Below are positions 46,526-59,321 of a DNA stretch of 64,000 bases, one piece after another. Numbering within the stretch: the stretch's first letter is position 1; each line of letters opens with the position of its first letter. Origin of the DNA: Lycorma delicatula (Eukaryota; Arthropoda; Insecta; Hemiptera; Fulgoridae); assembly GCF_047948215.1 (NCBI RefSeq), contig NC_134456.1, positions 195,097,034 to 195,161,033 on the forward strand. The letters are read 5' to 3'. A program made the translations under genes and the position numbers. Under the pieces are notes generated by a model. That model did no database searches. It saw nothing but the letters and a program-made list of their open reading frames with translations, and had not been told where the DNA came from.

Positions 46526-47657
46526 CAAAGTGTTCAAAAGTGATGCAATTTTATGGAAGAATATTTCCTTCTTTTATTGCTGGTTTAATTGAAGAAAAAT
46601 GGGTTACACAATGCAGCAAGAATTTTCATTGTCTCCCAATACATTAGATGTGTCAGTTATGCCTAGAACCAGAATATCTTCACAAAAGTATGGTTTGGAT
46701 GCACCAAACAAGTCTTCCATCAAAGCGGCTGTACGACAAGTTCCAAGAGACAGGGAATGTAGCAGATGTAGCCAAAAGTGGTCGACCGAAAGTGCCAGCA
46801 CCTGAAAAGTTGATCGAGATGCAAGCTGCATATTCTGTTAGTCCCAAGACGTCTGTGCGACGCCTATCTAGCCAGTCTGATCTCTCCGTTGGTAGTGCCC
46901 ACATGGCATTGCGCAAGTGTTTAAAGATACATCTGTATAGATTTCCTGTTTTTCACGAGTTGCTACCAGCAGACACTAGTAAACTGTAGTTTTCTGTCGT
47001 GGTTCATGTCACCTGTAACGCGAAATGGAGGAGAACTCGATGATTGGTCTTGGTCTGACGAGACACGGTTCCACGCTGATGGATACGTGAATGTACAGAA
47101 TTCACGCATTTGGTGCACGGAAAATCCACATCAGCTGCACGAGTCCTCTCTGCACAGACAAAAAGCGGAAATTTGGTGTGCAAGGTCACATAGGCACATC
47201 TTCATGGCATTCTTTCATGGAACAGTGAACAGTGATAAAGTTGGTGCAACAATTTGTGAACACTACACTTGCAGACCGGCTAGAGTACACGTGGTTTCAG
47301 ATAGACAATGCTACGGATCATACAGCCAACAACGCTTTGACATTTTCGGATTAATGTTTTCATGGACAAGTGATTTCGAAGGGGTTGTGGCCCTTTCTGT
47401 CTCCTGATTTAACCCCTCCTGACGTTTTCTTGTGGGGATACTTTAAGGATACTGCTTATGAAACTCATTCTCACACCATTATTGCAGAGCTAAATTGAAG
47501 GATGTGTCGCTTCAATTCCTCAACACACGTTGCAACAAGTGTTAAAAAAGCATGAAACGTCGTATTCAGTTATGTGAACCGCATAATGGAGGCCACTTTC
47601 AACAAATATTGCAACTTATTCACTTTCCCCTAAGGTTGCGTCACTTTTTGAACACCC
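46526..47657 (+). mobile_element. Mariner-like DNA transposon with both terminal repeats
   Basis: The left end GTGTTCAAAAGTGATGCAA (46530-46548) matches, inverted, the right end at 47636-47657 (minus strand GGGTGTTCAAAAAGTGACGCA), with one indel and one transition. A TA dinucleotide flanks each end (46524-46525; 47658-47659), the target duplication of the Tc1/mariner superfamily. Total about 1.1 kb, close to an autonomous length. Inside is a single decayed transposase gene in the plus direction. Confidence 0.92.
46599..47625 (+). pseudogene. Mariner-like transposase, frameshifted
   Basis: The start at 46599 (MGYTMQQEF) opens a frame that soon shifts to the one starting 46648. There KRLYDKFQETGNVADVAKSG and RPKVPAPEKLIEMQAAYSV give the two-part helix-turn-helix N-terminus. 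From 47006 WSWSDETRFHADGYVNVQNS holds the first catalytic aspartate (GAC at 47057), with IWCTENPH next. After another shift, QIDNATDHTANNA has the second aspartate (47304) and LSPDLTPPDVFLWGYFKD the third (47421). The gene ends RIMEATFNKYCNL. At least three shifts or stops, so no full-length enzyme. All three catalytic residues are still present. Confidence 0.9.
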
Positions 47658-48321
47658 TACTTATATTCTGACCGATTTTAAATAATCTTAATATTAATCC
47701 TCGAACTTTACTTCTCAATACTGTTTCAAACAGAAAATTTATTAATGAAATTAGATATAACAGAATTAAATGACCTGATTGAAGAAGTCCTTCAAATATC
47801 ACCAATATAATGTTACAAGAATACACAGAAAACGCAGAAAAAGAAAGACACACGCAGAAGATAAATTGGTTGCTGTAATAACGCAACCTCAACATACAAA
47901 ACTAACAACGGGATCACAATCCACGTGCCAAGAAAACAACATGAAGTTTGGCATCCACATAATAATTACATGACTAGCAATTAATGCGGGTTAAGGGGTT
48001 TCAGAAATGGAATAACCTTGATATTAACAAAGAAATTAAAGTTAGATAACCGCTAAACAAAATGCGCTACTATTATAAGTTTCTGAAATAATTTAAATTC
48101 TTTAGAAAGAATGACGAAGAATGACGAAAGAATGATAAAGCAACGGCGATATTCTTTCTTTTTTCCAGTAACTTCATTGTATTACATTTGAGATATACAA
48201 AATGAACGACTAGGACTCCACATTATTGACCTTAAGATAAAATTGTTAATTTACACGTTCTTTATTTTTATTTTCATTTAAAGCCCATTATAATTCTATC
48301 CATTATTATTAAATCGATCTT
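47658..48321. other. AT-rich DNA, nothing recognised
   Basis: GAATGACGA words are locally repeated near 48107-48135. No gene. Confidence 0.5.
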
Positions 48322-48335
48322 TAAATTCACAACCT

Positions 48336-48618
48336 TTTTTTCCAGTTTAGTCTTCGGGAATCACCGTCGGATATTACTTCAGAGGATGAATGAGGATGAT
48401 ATGTATGAGTGTAAGTGAAGTGTAGTTTTGTACAGTCTCAGGTCGACCGTTTCTGAGATGTGTGGTTAACTGAAACCCAACCACCAAAGAATACCGGTAT
48501 CCACGATCTAGTATTCAAATCCGTATAAAAGCCTTTACTAGGATTTGAACGTTGGAACTCTCGACTTGGAAATCAGCTGATTTGAGAAGACGCGTAACCA
48601 CTAGAATTACCCGGTGGG
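48336..48618 (-). mobile_element. SINE-A copy 7
   Basis: Minus-strand copy with a 14-bp target-site duplication: TAAATTCACAACCT (48322-48335) and TAAATTAACAACCT (48619-48632), one mismatch. About 10 bp are missing near the AAAGTAACTG block, and the box A-like part is altered (CTAGAATTACCC on the plus strand). Confidence 0.92.
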
Positions 48619-48632
48619 TAAATTAACAACCT

Positions 48633-51600
48633 GTCAGCTACATACAATCATATCGTTGATGATATGGTATTATAAAACAAACCATATTTTTAAATGTAAT
48701 TTTTTTTAATATATTTCCAATAAAAATTTTAATTTATCTTTAGAATTAAAAATTCTAACTACTTAAATACACCAATAAGTATAAAATGCTCTCAAAAAAA
48801 TACATTTAAATAAAGTGGATTAAAAAAAATTAAAAATAAAAACAAATATTTTTCTGAAAAGTAAATGTTTAGTTACAGCCATGATCCTGGATTCCAAAAT
48901 ATGTTTTATTAAAAATATACCTATTCTGATTACAAAAATAAACTGTAAATATCAATTAATTAAACCGCTGTTAACATATTAACAGTACTGTCAACTTTAA
49001 CAACATTTGCCTGTATCGTTTATTAATAGGCTTATTGAGTAAATTTTTTAGTCATATTATATCGTATCGTGACAATTTCAAACGATACAATATTGTCTTC
49101 TAAACCTAGTAAGCGAAACGTATCTGATTTTCAGAGCTTTTACAAAATTTATATTTAGTTTTATATGGAATATATTTTTTAATTATCTAATATTATTTGT
49201 ATTTTACACTTACATTAAGTACAGAATAAAATTAAGTTTTTAAATGAGAGGGAAATAACTTCCAGAAATTTTACCCATGCGTGTACCATAAATACCTAAA
49301 TACACCCTAAAAAAATCAAGTGTAAAATCGTCGCTGTGTTCAACTACAGCACAATTAAATAATGAAACAAATATTTATTAATAATGATATATTTTATAGT
49401 GTTATTAAAATAATAATTCAACAATACTTAATTGTACTTCTTTAAATTGTATTTTCACTGATCTGCGAATTAAAAGAAAATTCCTAAATATTTTTCATTT
49501 TGTACCGTTAACCCATCAAATTACAGGAATACAAATTTATTTAACTTGATTAAATTTTTGAAAAAAAAATAACTTTACAACGGCATTTCAATAATTTTTT
49601 TTAATTAACTGGTGGCCAAATTTCTTTTCAAAAAATAATAACTCTTTTTTACTAAATTAATAACCAAAAAATTAAAACAAACGCATCAATAAAATTTACA
49701 AAACATAACTTTTTCAGCGAGCTGATGTAAATAAATAAAATTCTAAGACCCACAAACGCAAAACCGCGCTAGCTCGCGTCATTTAAAAGTAACTTGTTTA
49801 AAAAAAAAAGCACTTAGTAATAAATATTTCAAATCTGGGAAGACAACTGGAACGGCTTCGAAGTAGTTTTTTTGAGGGTTACGTACATAGCTTAATCATG
49901 AACCTAAAAGAAATAACCGAACAAAAAGTGGATCAACGCAGATGTTTCCTGCATAATAACTATAATTCATGTCTACTTCTTTACCCCTCTTCTAAAATAT
50001 AATTCCCTCGGTTGAAAATTTTCTTTTTTTCATAGGAAGTAACATTTCTCCCGGTAACAGACTACGTAATTAACTTATTCAGTGATAAAAATCCTGAAAT
50101 ATAATAAAGCTTAATGTGTATAACAACCTAAAAATGTGTTTCTAAATTATTTTCAATTAACATTTTAAAATTTAATTACCACATGAAAAAAATACTAATG
50201 ATTCAGTAAAAAAAAAAATACAATTTTACTATAATAAATAGATATATCTTGAACAAGTATTTACATGTTATATAAACGTAAATTTGAAGAAAAAAAACAG
50301 CCTTTCTATCTCGCTAAGTTAAATATCATTTACTTATTTACTTAATAAATCTATTTATGTATTAATTTATTTATTTATTTATTGACAAATGTCAATATTA
50401 TTTATAATAATATTTATTTATTAATAAAATTGACACAAACATTAAAAAAAAAATAATTGAAAATCTCATACAATTCTGTTACGTTATAAAATTGAAATCT
50501 GTTTAGAATAAAATTATTAATTATAAAAATCGGAAGGGAATAAACGGTAACGATGAATATCAATTAAGCTATTAACATTAAAAGAATAAAGAATACTAAG
50601 CTTCACTACAATATTCGATTAATACACTTAAATTTACAATTCTAGTAGAAAAATGTTAGACTAAACAGACTTAAAATATTTTATTGAAAAATAATATACG
50701 TTTAAAAACTATTAAATGAAAAACCGAACCTATAACAATTTTTTTTAATTTAAAATTTAAAAAAAAAAGCTGAATAAACATGACCAAAAACATATAATAC
50801 ATAACACATAAAAACGTACGCGACCAAACCGATTCACAAACCTCATTAGAAACATCTGGTTATAAAGACACGTACAACATAAGCGATTGGGAAATAGTTT
50901 AATTAAAAAATTTAAGCGACTTATTTATTAGGATATAATACTTAGGTGGAAATCTCGATCTTGAAATGAAGTAATATTAATTTTTTACAGAAATTTCATA
51001 CGCATTAAGAGATTAAACTAAACATTCTCTGTCAATGTTTTTATTAGACCCAAAGAGAAAAACCAGAAACCAAACGTTATATTTAGTGGAGTTTATTTCT
51101 AAGCATAATAGTAGTCTGGAAGGGTAATTTCTTAGTAATACAGTTAATGAAGTTCATTAAAAATTATATCGTTAAAATATTAAATTTATTCCACAACATC
51201 CAGTTATATTTTAATATTTTTTTTTTAAATAAAGAAATATTTGAAATTAAAAAAGTAATGTTTATCTGTTTTTATATTGTAACAAACTACTGCGCTGCTT
51301 TATTTAATTGTAACCCACAGCATTCTTTCGCGATGTTATTTCTACATGTCCACAATAAACAGATTGCAAATATCCTGTCTTTATTTTAATTCGGTAATAC
51401 TATAATATTAAAATGGAAATTTTAACATTCAAAACGTGGATGCGTCATACGACCGTGAGAAACGGTTTACCGTACAGGTTCACAGGCTTGAAGAAAAATA
51501 AACTTCATCTTAATTTTTAAAAATGTCCTTTCAATCCTCTCCCTTCAAAGATATACAAATTCTCCCAAGTCGTGTTTTCATCACAATTAACGATTCCAAT

Positions 51601-52338
51601 GTTAGAATTCGAATTAGTAAAGAACTCGTCAGTTAGTTATAAACTAATTCTACGTATTGATTTTTCTTTTAATTTAAAATATTAATTTTTTTAAATATTT
51701 ACATAAAAATATTTTCTATAGAGAGATTTTGAGTCTTTGAACGAAATCGCGTCCACATTTGTATCTGTATCGTATCACATTATTGTAAATTTCTCTTTTT
51801 AAACTAATGATAAGTACAGGTTTATTAATTCTTACTATTCCTACTCGTTTAACCATAAATGATACCGATCTGTATCATCAACCCTATTTGATAACACTAC
51901 TTCTTTTAATTAAAAATTATTTACAGAAATTAATCCTTATGAAAATTTACACGATTCAATTTTAATACGAACGACAAACAAAACTTATTTAATTGTAAAT
52001 ACTTGTAGTAAATATTCCAAATTGTTTTAAAAGCGGACTGTAACCAAATAAGTGATGAGATGCGATGCGGTTTACTATTTATTTTCTGGTATTGACCAGA
52101 ATTGAGAGGGTTGTGGTATAACTTAGCGAAATGTAGTCTAAAATGTACAATAATTGGAATAACTTGCGGTAAACGTGGGAGACTACAATAACATTCACAA
52201 AGATTCCGACGTAGCAAACGGAATAATAATTTACCGTGATACACAAAAACCACTGTTTTATTCGTACAGTTGTAACAAAGCAAACGTGTCGTCTTAAATA
52301 TAAAAAGAAAAATAAATAAATAAAAAAATTAAAGAAAT
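48633..52338. other. 3.7 kb of AT-rich DNA with no recognised feature
   Basis: Long A/T runs and ATTT-rich stretches (50340-50440), including the short palindrome TATTGACAAATGTCAATA. Several open frames of 80-117 codons (51147-51389; 52283-51930) have no motif and biased composition. Nothing supported. Confidence 0.5.
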
Positions 52339-52351
52339 CTTCAATAAAAAG

Positions 52352-53047
52352 TTTTTTTTTTTTTTTACTTTTAAGACCATAATGGATCACTTTAGTTCAT
52401 TTTTTTAGGCAAGTTCTTTCTTTTCTTGCTGATTTATTGTTTTTCAGCTTTTCTTTTTTGCCAGTAATTTCTAAGGGTTTCAGATCTTCTTGCCCTTTCT
52501 TGTTCAGAGTACACCCGGCTTATTGTTTTCTTGGGTTTTGATAGGAATCTTGTTTCTTTATTTTTTAATTTCTCATAGTTTCCGGTTTTCGTTTTTAGGT
52601 TTTCACGAGTTATCTCTAATTCCTTCATGTCTTTCTGTACTTCGTATAACCAGTTCGGTCTGCTTTTCTTGTTCCAGAAAAGTTCGATTATCCGTCTGAT
52701 AAGTCTGGTCTCTTCCATTCTGAAAATATGTCCTAGAAAGGAAATTCTCTTCTTTCTAAATTTATTAGTTATCGGGATGATCGTTTTGTAAATCTCTTCG
52801 TTTGGAATAATTCTCCAAATCCCGTCTTTTTTAATGTTTTTCCCGATGCATCGTCGCAGAATCTGTCTTTCAATCTTTTCCAGTTTGTCGGTAAACCTTG
52901 TCTGGTACAGTACAAATATTGTTTCGGATCCGTAAAGTATTTCTGGTTGGATAACTGAGTTATAATGTCTTATTTTTGTGTTTATGGACATGCATTTTTT
53001 GTTATTATAAAAGATTTTATTATTAGGGATATATATTTTCTGTTCTT
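52352..53047 (-). mobile_element. 5'-truncated LINE with poly(A) and target-site duplication
   Basis: Minus-strand LINE 3' end. The plus-strand T run 52352-52366 is the poly(A). CTTCAATAAAAAG (52339-52351) and CTTCCATAAAAATG (53048-53061) look like a target-site duplication of about 13 bp, so the element is about 696 bp. It belongs to a different family from the LINE at 3067 because both the 3' end and the C-terminus differ. Confidence 0.85.
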
Positions 53048-53054
53048 CTTCCAT
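52434..53054 (-). CDS. LINE reverse-transcriptase C-terminal ORF, 206 codons, unbroken
   Basis: An open frame covering the part of a LINE polyprotein after the RT core: IRHYNSVIQPEILYGSET, LEKIERQILRRCIGKN, RKKRISFLGHIFRMEETRL, WLYEVQKDMKELEITREN and a basic C-terminus RRSETLRNYWQKRKAEKQ. The family normally shows Y...I.P...YG.E, E..ERKI.R.I.G and GH..RM. The apparent start Met lies in the flanking target-site duplication, so it is not the native start. It has no catalytic core and cannot encode reverse transcriptase. The absence of stops over 206 codons suggests a recent insertion. Confidence 0.85.
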   Translation of the reverse strand: MEEEQKIYIPNNKIFYNNKKCMSINTKIRHYNSVIQPEILYGSETIFVLYQTRFTDKLEKIERQILRRCIGKNIKKDGIWRIIPNEEIYKTIIPITNKFRKKRISFLGHIFRMEETRLIRRIIELFWNKKSRPNWLYEVQKDMKELEITRENLKTKTGNYEKLKNKETRFLSKPKKTISRVYSEQERARRSETLRNYWQKRKAEKQ

Positions 53055-53061
53055 AAAAATG

Positions 53062-53611
53062 TTTTCTCTCTAAAACTGAGAGTAACATGAGTATGTTCTC
53101 GGTTTTGCTTGTGTATTATACATATACTAATATTACCATTAAATATATTTTAAGTTATTTAATAACATAAACGTAGAAGGCTTGAGAGAAACTACTCAAC
53201 TAATTAAAATCTAAACTTTTACTGTAACTACAAATGAAACTAATACGATAATTTAAGAAGTTAATAGCTGTGTAGAAAAGACGGTTTTCCTTCCACTAGC
53301 TCTTTGTTAGATGTTGTTCTAATTAGTACTACGAAGTTTGTAATAAAGTATAAAAATACTGAGAACGTTAACTTCGAATACTAAAATACAGTTAGACGAT
53401 AAAAAGAGTTTGCACTTAACGTTACTGTACGGGTAATCAACCAGAAGGTTAGTATAATCAATATTAATATTAACCGATTCGAATAGCTAAAGCAAAAATA
53501 TGGAGGTGAACTACTATATATGGAGGTGCATTATGCTGTTAACCTTTTTCCTTTACAGCAAAATTAACAATTAATGTTTATGCATATTTTATATTAAAAA
53601 TCTAATGTGGA
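53062..53611. other. AT-rich DNA, nothing recognised
   Basis: The word TATGGAGGTG is repeated at 53500 and 53519. No gene. Confidence 0.5.
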
Positions 53612-53719
53612 ATCTACATTGTACACCACATCCTTGTACGCCCATTAAATAGTACACACAATTTTAAAAAAGAAAGTACATAAAATTTTATTTCAATAAT
53701 AACTTTTGATATTTTCTCA

Positions 53720-53752
<33 letters not shown>

Positions 53753-54330
53753 ACTGAATTATTATTTATCGTAATTTTTTTCACAATCGGAGGTTAATAT
53801 TTATTAATAAATCAATGTATATAAATAAATAAAAAAGTTAAAAAAAAGAGAGGATGTCGAATCTGAACCGATGGCCTTCTTCTTGTAAGATCCACATATT
53901 TCATTAATCACAGTTTTATTTGGCTATAACTCTGAAATCATTGAAAATAAGTACCTCTTGTGATATATTATTGAAAAGCTCTCGATGAAAACTTATTACT
54001 GCAGTTAAGAAAAAGTCCAAAATCCAATTTTTTTGGATTTTGGACTTTTTTTAGACACTTTCGATCCAGTCGATTGCAACCGAAAGGAGAGGTATACAAC
54101 AACTACATGTTACAATAGTCCTAAATCCAAAATTTCAACAACCTACGGCTAATCATTTTTGAATTATACGAGATACATACGTACATACGAACGTACGTAC
54201 AGACGTCACGCCGAAACTAGTCAAAACGGATTCAGGGATGGTCAAAATGAATATTTCCGTTGAAATTTAAACACATTATAACATATAATGTGCTATCACA
54301 TTACTTTCTTTACTTCGTAAAAGGAAGTAA
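53612..54330. mobile_element. MITE-like repeat family, copy 3
   Basis: The same element as 40487-41097 and 34915-35551. Left TCCTTGTACG near 53631, right end ACTTCGTAAAAGGAAGT near 54315-54329. It carries a TA then T tract at 53721-53753 at the same internal position as copy 2. The inner block TCCAAAATCCAATTTTTTGG forms an inverted repeat. No coding capacity. Confidence 0.8.
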
Positions 54331-54887
54331 AAAACACATAAACTTTTTTACATAAGTGTAAACATGAATTTCACTAAATTAATATAACTTTATTACGACA
54401 ATGAGTTTTGCAAGCATTCACGATGGTATAAAGTACGTACAATGCTTTGGTGCTGTGCTATGATACAAACGACAAATTTATGTTTTAAATTTTAAAATAT
54501 ACGTTTCGCGACTCGTCACCTATTTAATCGAAATAAAATATATATCCACTCAAAAAATTAAATCATCAATTAAATTAATAATGAAGAATAAATTAATTGA
54601 TTTATATATTTGCAGCTCAATCAAATTAATATTCACATTAATTAAACCGTAGCTGTACACAGTATTTACACCGAAGCTGTGTAATATCACGGAGGGCAAT
54701 GATGAATAGGCCAACGAAGAGAGCAAATGCTTTAGAAAAGGATGTAACTTTATCTGCTCTAACATTTAAACAATAAATATAATAGAAAAATCCTGAAGGA
54801 ATTCTCCAGCAAAGAGGTATAAGTATAAATATTAAGCGCTACAAAATCATATCTTGTAATCATCATTTACAAGATGCATTATACGCC
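54331..54887. other. AT-rich DNA, nothing recognised
   Basis: No supported feature. Confidence 0.5.
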
Positions 54888-55048
54888 GACTTCCGTGGCG
54901 CGAGTGGTAGCGTCTCAGCGTTTCATCTGGGAGTCCCGGGTTCAAATCCCGGTCAGGCATGGCATTTTCACACACGATACAAATCATTCATCTCATCCTC
55001 TGAAGCAATACATAACGATGGTGGACACGGAGATTAAAAAAAAAATGT
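54888..55048 (+). mobile_element. SINE-B copy 2
   Basis: Box A-like TGGCGCGAGTGGTAG (54896-54910), box B-like GGGTTCAAATCC (54939-54950), then GGTCAGGCATGG, the same short body as copy 1 and an A run at 55036-55045. The sequence between the boxes differs from copy 1. A 61-codon frame across it is an artefact. Confidence 0.87.
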
Positions 55049-55343
55049 ACACAATTTAAAACCTCAAATGAATATTAAGATCAAAATCAAAGATAAACTA
55101 TACCAAAGATGTAAAAACAGAAAGTTGAGGTCCAGGTTAAAAGGGAAAAACTAAGGCAGGGAACTTTAGTTACCTACATAATATCATGAAAAATGTTCAA
55201 ACGATGTAAAAACCTGATTTATAGGTAACAAAAAGTAAAAAAATTTAAGGAAAAATCTTCTATTTTTATATTTTACAAGAATAAAACTTTATCAAAAACA
55301 AAGAATGCTCCTCTAAAATCAAAACATTGTTAAAAACTTCATA

Positions 55344-55709
55344 ATGAATATTTTTAGTTGTGCATCAAAAACGTGGATCCTGAGAAAATCGGAAAGGATC
55401 CTGAGAAAATCAGTGAGATCTGTTGGAAGGATAGAACGGGAAATTAGAAGTTCCCTGATAAGAATAGGTGAAAAGAAAACTTTTATGATAAGCGGAAATA
55501 AGAAAAAGCTGTATGATTGGCCTTCTTGCATTACGACATTCAAGCCGGTTAAGCATCTTGCTCGAGAAAATGACGATGGTAAACTAGTAATTATAATGCT
55601 GATCGCTCCATCGACTGGCCCGATTAATAAGAGAAACACTTACATTGGTCAGAGAGATATGCGGTACATGAAAATTTGTTTTTTATTTCAACTAAAATAC
55701 AGTAAATAG
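55344..55709 (+). pseudogene. Probable LINE C-terminal region fragment, open 121 codons
   Basis: The translation begins MNIFSCASKTWILRKSERIL and continues IRIGEKKTFMISGNKKKLYD and NKRNTYIGQRDMRYMK. The order SETWTLRKSE-like, R.GEKKTF, lysine-rich, then TYIGQ..D...Y..MK follows the C-terminal layout of the LINEs elsewhere in this window, but the GHILRH block is replaced by WPSCITTF. A 16-bp word GGATCCTGAGAAAATC is tandemly duplicated (55375 and 55396). I am not sure it is a LINE. Confidence 0.45.
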
Positions 55710-56383
55710 ATAAAAATTTTTTTTGAGCAATTTATTTTTACAATCGGTCACCAAAAGAACTGCGACTATAAGTAAAATTTTTGGCTAAAATGTATTTAGG
55801 AGACCATCCAAAGATAGCCCACCTCAAATACAATATTAATAAAATGCATCTCCTTTATGGCACAAACGAAGCAATAACAAAAAATGAAGTCAGAAGTCAT
55901 AAAACATTAAAGTCATCCGAGTAATCACAAATATTGAAGTTGGATAAAAACAATAATCACAACAGAAAATCAGACCGCCAACTCGGAGCCAATTTCAACT
56001 ATATTTGACATAATAACCACTGTATCATCGCAAAGGTCATGCACTTCAATCATCATCATCCCTACAAAGATCAGCGAGGTTCAGTATATGCATCCATCCT
56101 GAATCGTCTTACTTCCTCATCAATGTCAAGGAAACTCAGCGTCAGATGATCACATGCTTGTCCAGTTTAAATTATTAAATTTAAATATGAAATTTATTCG
56201 TTGTAAATACTAATAAAATATTTATGAACACCCAATTCAAATAAATTTATACATATAAAAAAAATTAAATAAAAAGCGGAATTAGTAACAAATCTTATAA
56301 AACAGAAAATAAATCGGAGAAAGTAAACAAATCACTTACATGTTTACTAACACAGTAATAAGATTAAAAATGTTCAGTTTATA

Positions 56384-56432
<49 letters not shown>

Positions 56433-58640
56433 GCATTAACAATTATTTTAAACATATACAGATATTATATTATAATATAAACTAAATAAATTAGAAAATT
56501 CCTAAACATTTACTTAAAAAGCTTATTAGCTAGAAAGTAAGTGACATTTGAAAAGCAAAGTTATAATCTCATTACATCCTTCTCTTCTCTTCTTTTCTTT
56601 GCCCTTCACTTGTTAATTCCTTTAAAAGTCTTAAAATTAATCATCTTAACGACAGGAAAGAGAGGGATTACACACTTACAAAGAAATTTGAATACGTAAC
56701 CTAAAACTAAATATCTTATAAATGTAATAATTCCATTATTACAGTCGGTAAAAAAGCCTTCTTAAATCTTACAAAAACTATTAGTTTGCGTGCTTGTACA
56801 CAAACAATCTCTCCGAAAGATCGTATTACAGTCATGTAATTCAAGAGGTAAAATACATAACCTTTACATAAGAATAAAATTGTGCATAAACGCACACCCA
56901 GAACCAATTTTATTCCACGAATAGAAATTTATTATTTCTTTTAATAGAAGTACGCAATACAAAGAACGGGTTATGTTAAATGATTATTAAAATAAATTAA
57001 TTAACAGAATATTTTAAAAACAGCTTATAAAATTAAAAATCTAGAAATGATGTGCTCAATTTCATTGTTAAACAATTATCATCATTGTAATATTACAAAT
57101 GTATTAGTAATAATTAATATAAATTTTAAAATAAACCCATCCGGATTTATAAATAAATATGAATAAAAATCCACTGAAAGTAACCTTAAATATGGTGTAA
57201 TGGGAATATAAGTGAAACTTTTAAATTTTTATTCTTATATCTACACTAAGTGTCATAACCGTAATGTTTTTAGGCAATCTCAGATAAAACTAGTTATGCT
57301 TAAACATTAAACTATTGTCAAGAACATCAAATTTCACGATTAACAATGAAAATAAATAAACAAAACCCAGTGCTTAAGAATATATATTTTTTTTAAATTG
57401 TAAACTAAAACAATAACACACCTTTCCCTATAAGCATTCCAAATGGAAAGGAATTGGTTAATTTGCAATACATAAACATTAAATTGCCTACCTGGACTGG
57501 TACCGGGAACTATTCTACTCCCTTTATACAAGGTGAGATAATAAAAACCTTTATTTGAAGAAAGATCGGTAATAAATCTTTCAACCCACAGTAATATCTA
57601 CTGTTATTATAATAAAACTTTAATCACGATAAACTATTAATGTTCACATCAAATAACCTTTAAAAAATGTAACAAATACTATGTACAAAACAGTATCCTA
57701 AAAGGCTATTAGATATTTGTACCCTATCATTATTTAGTTTAACACCTACTACATCACTGTGAATTAGTTACCCAATTATCTAAATGTGATTTATTATGGA
57801 AAAATTTTACTACTATTTCTAATGCATTTATCTTAACCAATTTTCAATCATTACAACAGCCGATTTTTTTTTATGTGATTAGACAAGTGTCCCTTTAGTT
57901 TAAAATTTTCTTTAAATTAAAAGAAAAAAAACCAGAAATATCTTCAATAAAAAAGGAAATCATACGTTAAAAAGGATAAATTCGAAAATTTGTCTTACAT
58001 AAATACAAAGTAAATTCGAAATAATTTTTTCGAAAAAAATGATATCCGTTAATTTATAAGGTATTACCATTTATATATAAAATAATAACCTTTGTCCAGA
58101 TTTATAATAAATGCAGAACTGTCCCTAAATGTTTAATAGGTATCTATTGGAGAGAGCTTATAAATTTCACAATTTTAATAATAAAGTAATGAGGACAGGC
58201 GTTTAGATTACACGAAATCACTAGTGCGTCTACAATAGATTTACCTGCTTTTGTTTTATGCTAATAAAATTAATAATCAGAACTAAATCTTATTTTTCTT
58301 TATTAAACGATTTCCCCTTTTAATCAAAATCCTGATCAACCGTGTTTTCTATTTCTCGATCTACATAAATTTATGGCAAAGTATCAAAAACTGTTGTGTT
58401 TGTATGTGCAGTAAACATAAATACACGGAACAAAATCTGAAATGCAACTACTGTAAATGAATCAATCGGCGCGTAAACAGAACAAAAAGACTAACAGAGA
58501 AAATACATAAAGTTTAGAATGTTTAATTAAATTTCTTTCAGTGTTTAACCGCGCATGTTTTTTTCATTTTGTTTTTGTTTCCTTGCATTCTGTTACACTG
58601 TACATGACGTTAGACAGGTGACACAAATTATTCCAAATGA
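55710..58640. other. AT-rich DNA with a long TA microsatellite
   Basis: TA run of about 23 units at 56386-56431. No gene. Minus-strand frames at 56907-56716 and 57531-57340 have no motif. Confidence 0.5.
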
Positions 58641-58910
58641 ATGAAATTTCTTTCCCTTCATTATTAAAATGCACCCCGCTGTTCAGGTCAATTCGATTCA
58701 GTCAACTGAAAACAATCACGCAACATTTATAGACATACACACGCACGCGTGTGTACACACAAGGTGAGAGAGAAAAAGAGGAACAGATCGAGAGGTAAGT
58801 TGTAGAGAACAATGTGATCGAAGTGCAACGACAACCAGGTGCGATATGAATAACTACAACAGCGAATAATAAATAAGCGATACAAAGGTTTAAACTCCCA
58901 TACTCATCGT
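58641..58910 (+). other. GC-richer block with initiator- and donor-like words
   Basis: Contains TCAGTCAACTG (58698-58708), a near-palindrome ACACACGCACGCGTGTGT (58738-58755) and a perfect consensus 5' splice donor AGGTAAGT (58793-58800). These could mark a non-coding first exon, but no open frame or TATA box supports it. Confidence 0.25.
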
Positions 58911-59321
58911 TTCCACCCCTTTAACTGTGCGCATACATTAAAACACTCCTTTTTTAAGCATTATAAAAAAATTATTACCCGAGATTATATAACAGTACCT
59001 CTTACCTACACCCTGAAAATGTTTAACGTAAAAAAAAAAATTGCGTAAAATCTTATAACACTAACCAGCTGTGAATTAATGCTATTCGGCGCAGATTTTT
59101 ACCCTAGGGAATATAAAAATAATCACTACTAACTGATTACATTAATATAAATTTTACATTCTACAATTAAAACCGTTTAATTAACCACAAAATCTGAACA
59201 TGTTTGAAAGAGATACATAAGATTCAGTAAATAATGATGTGTATATTGTTAAGTACATTAATTAAAAACGTTATAGCGGATCCGAAATGAGATACAAGTC
59301 ATTCCTGAAACTGCCGTAAGA
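58911..59321. other. AT-rich DNA, nothing recognised
   Basis: No supported feature. Confidence 0.5.
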
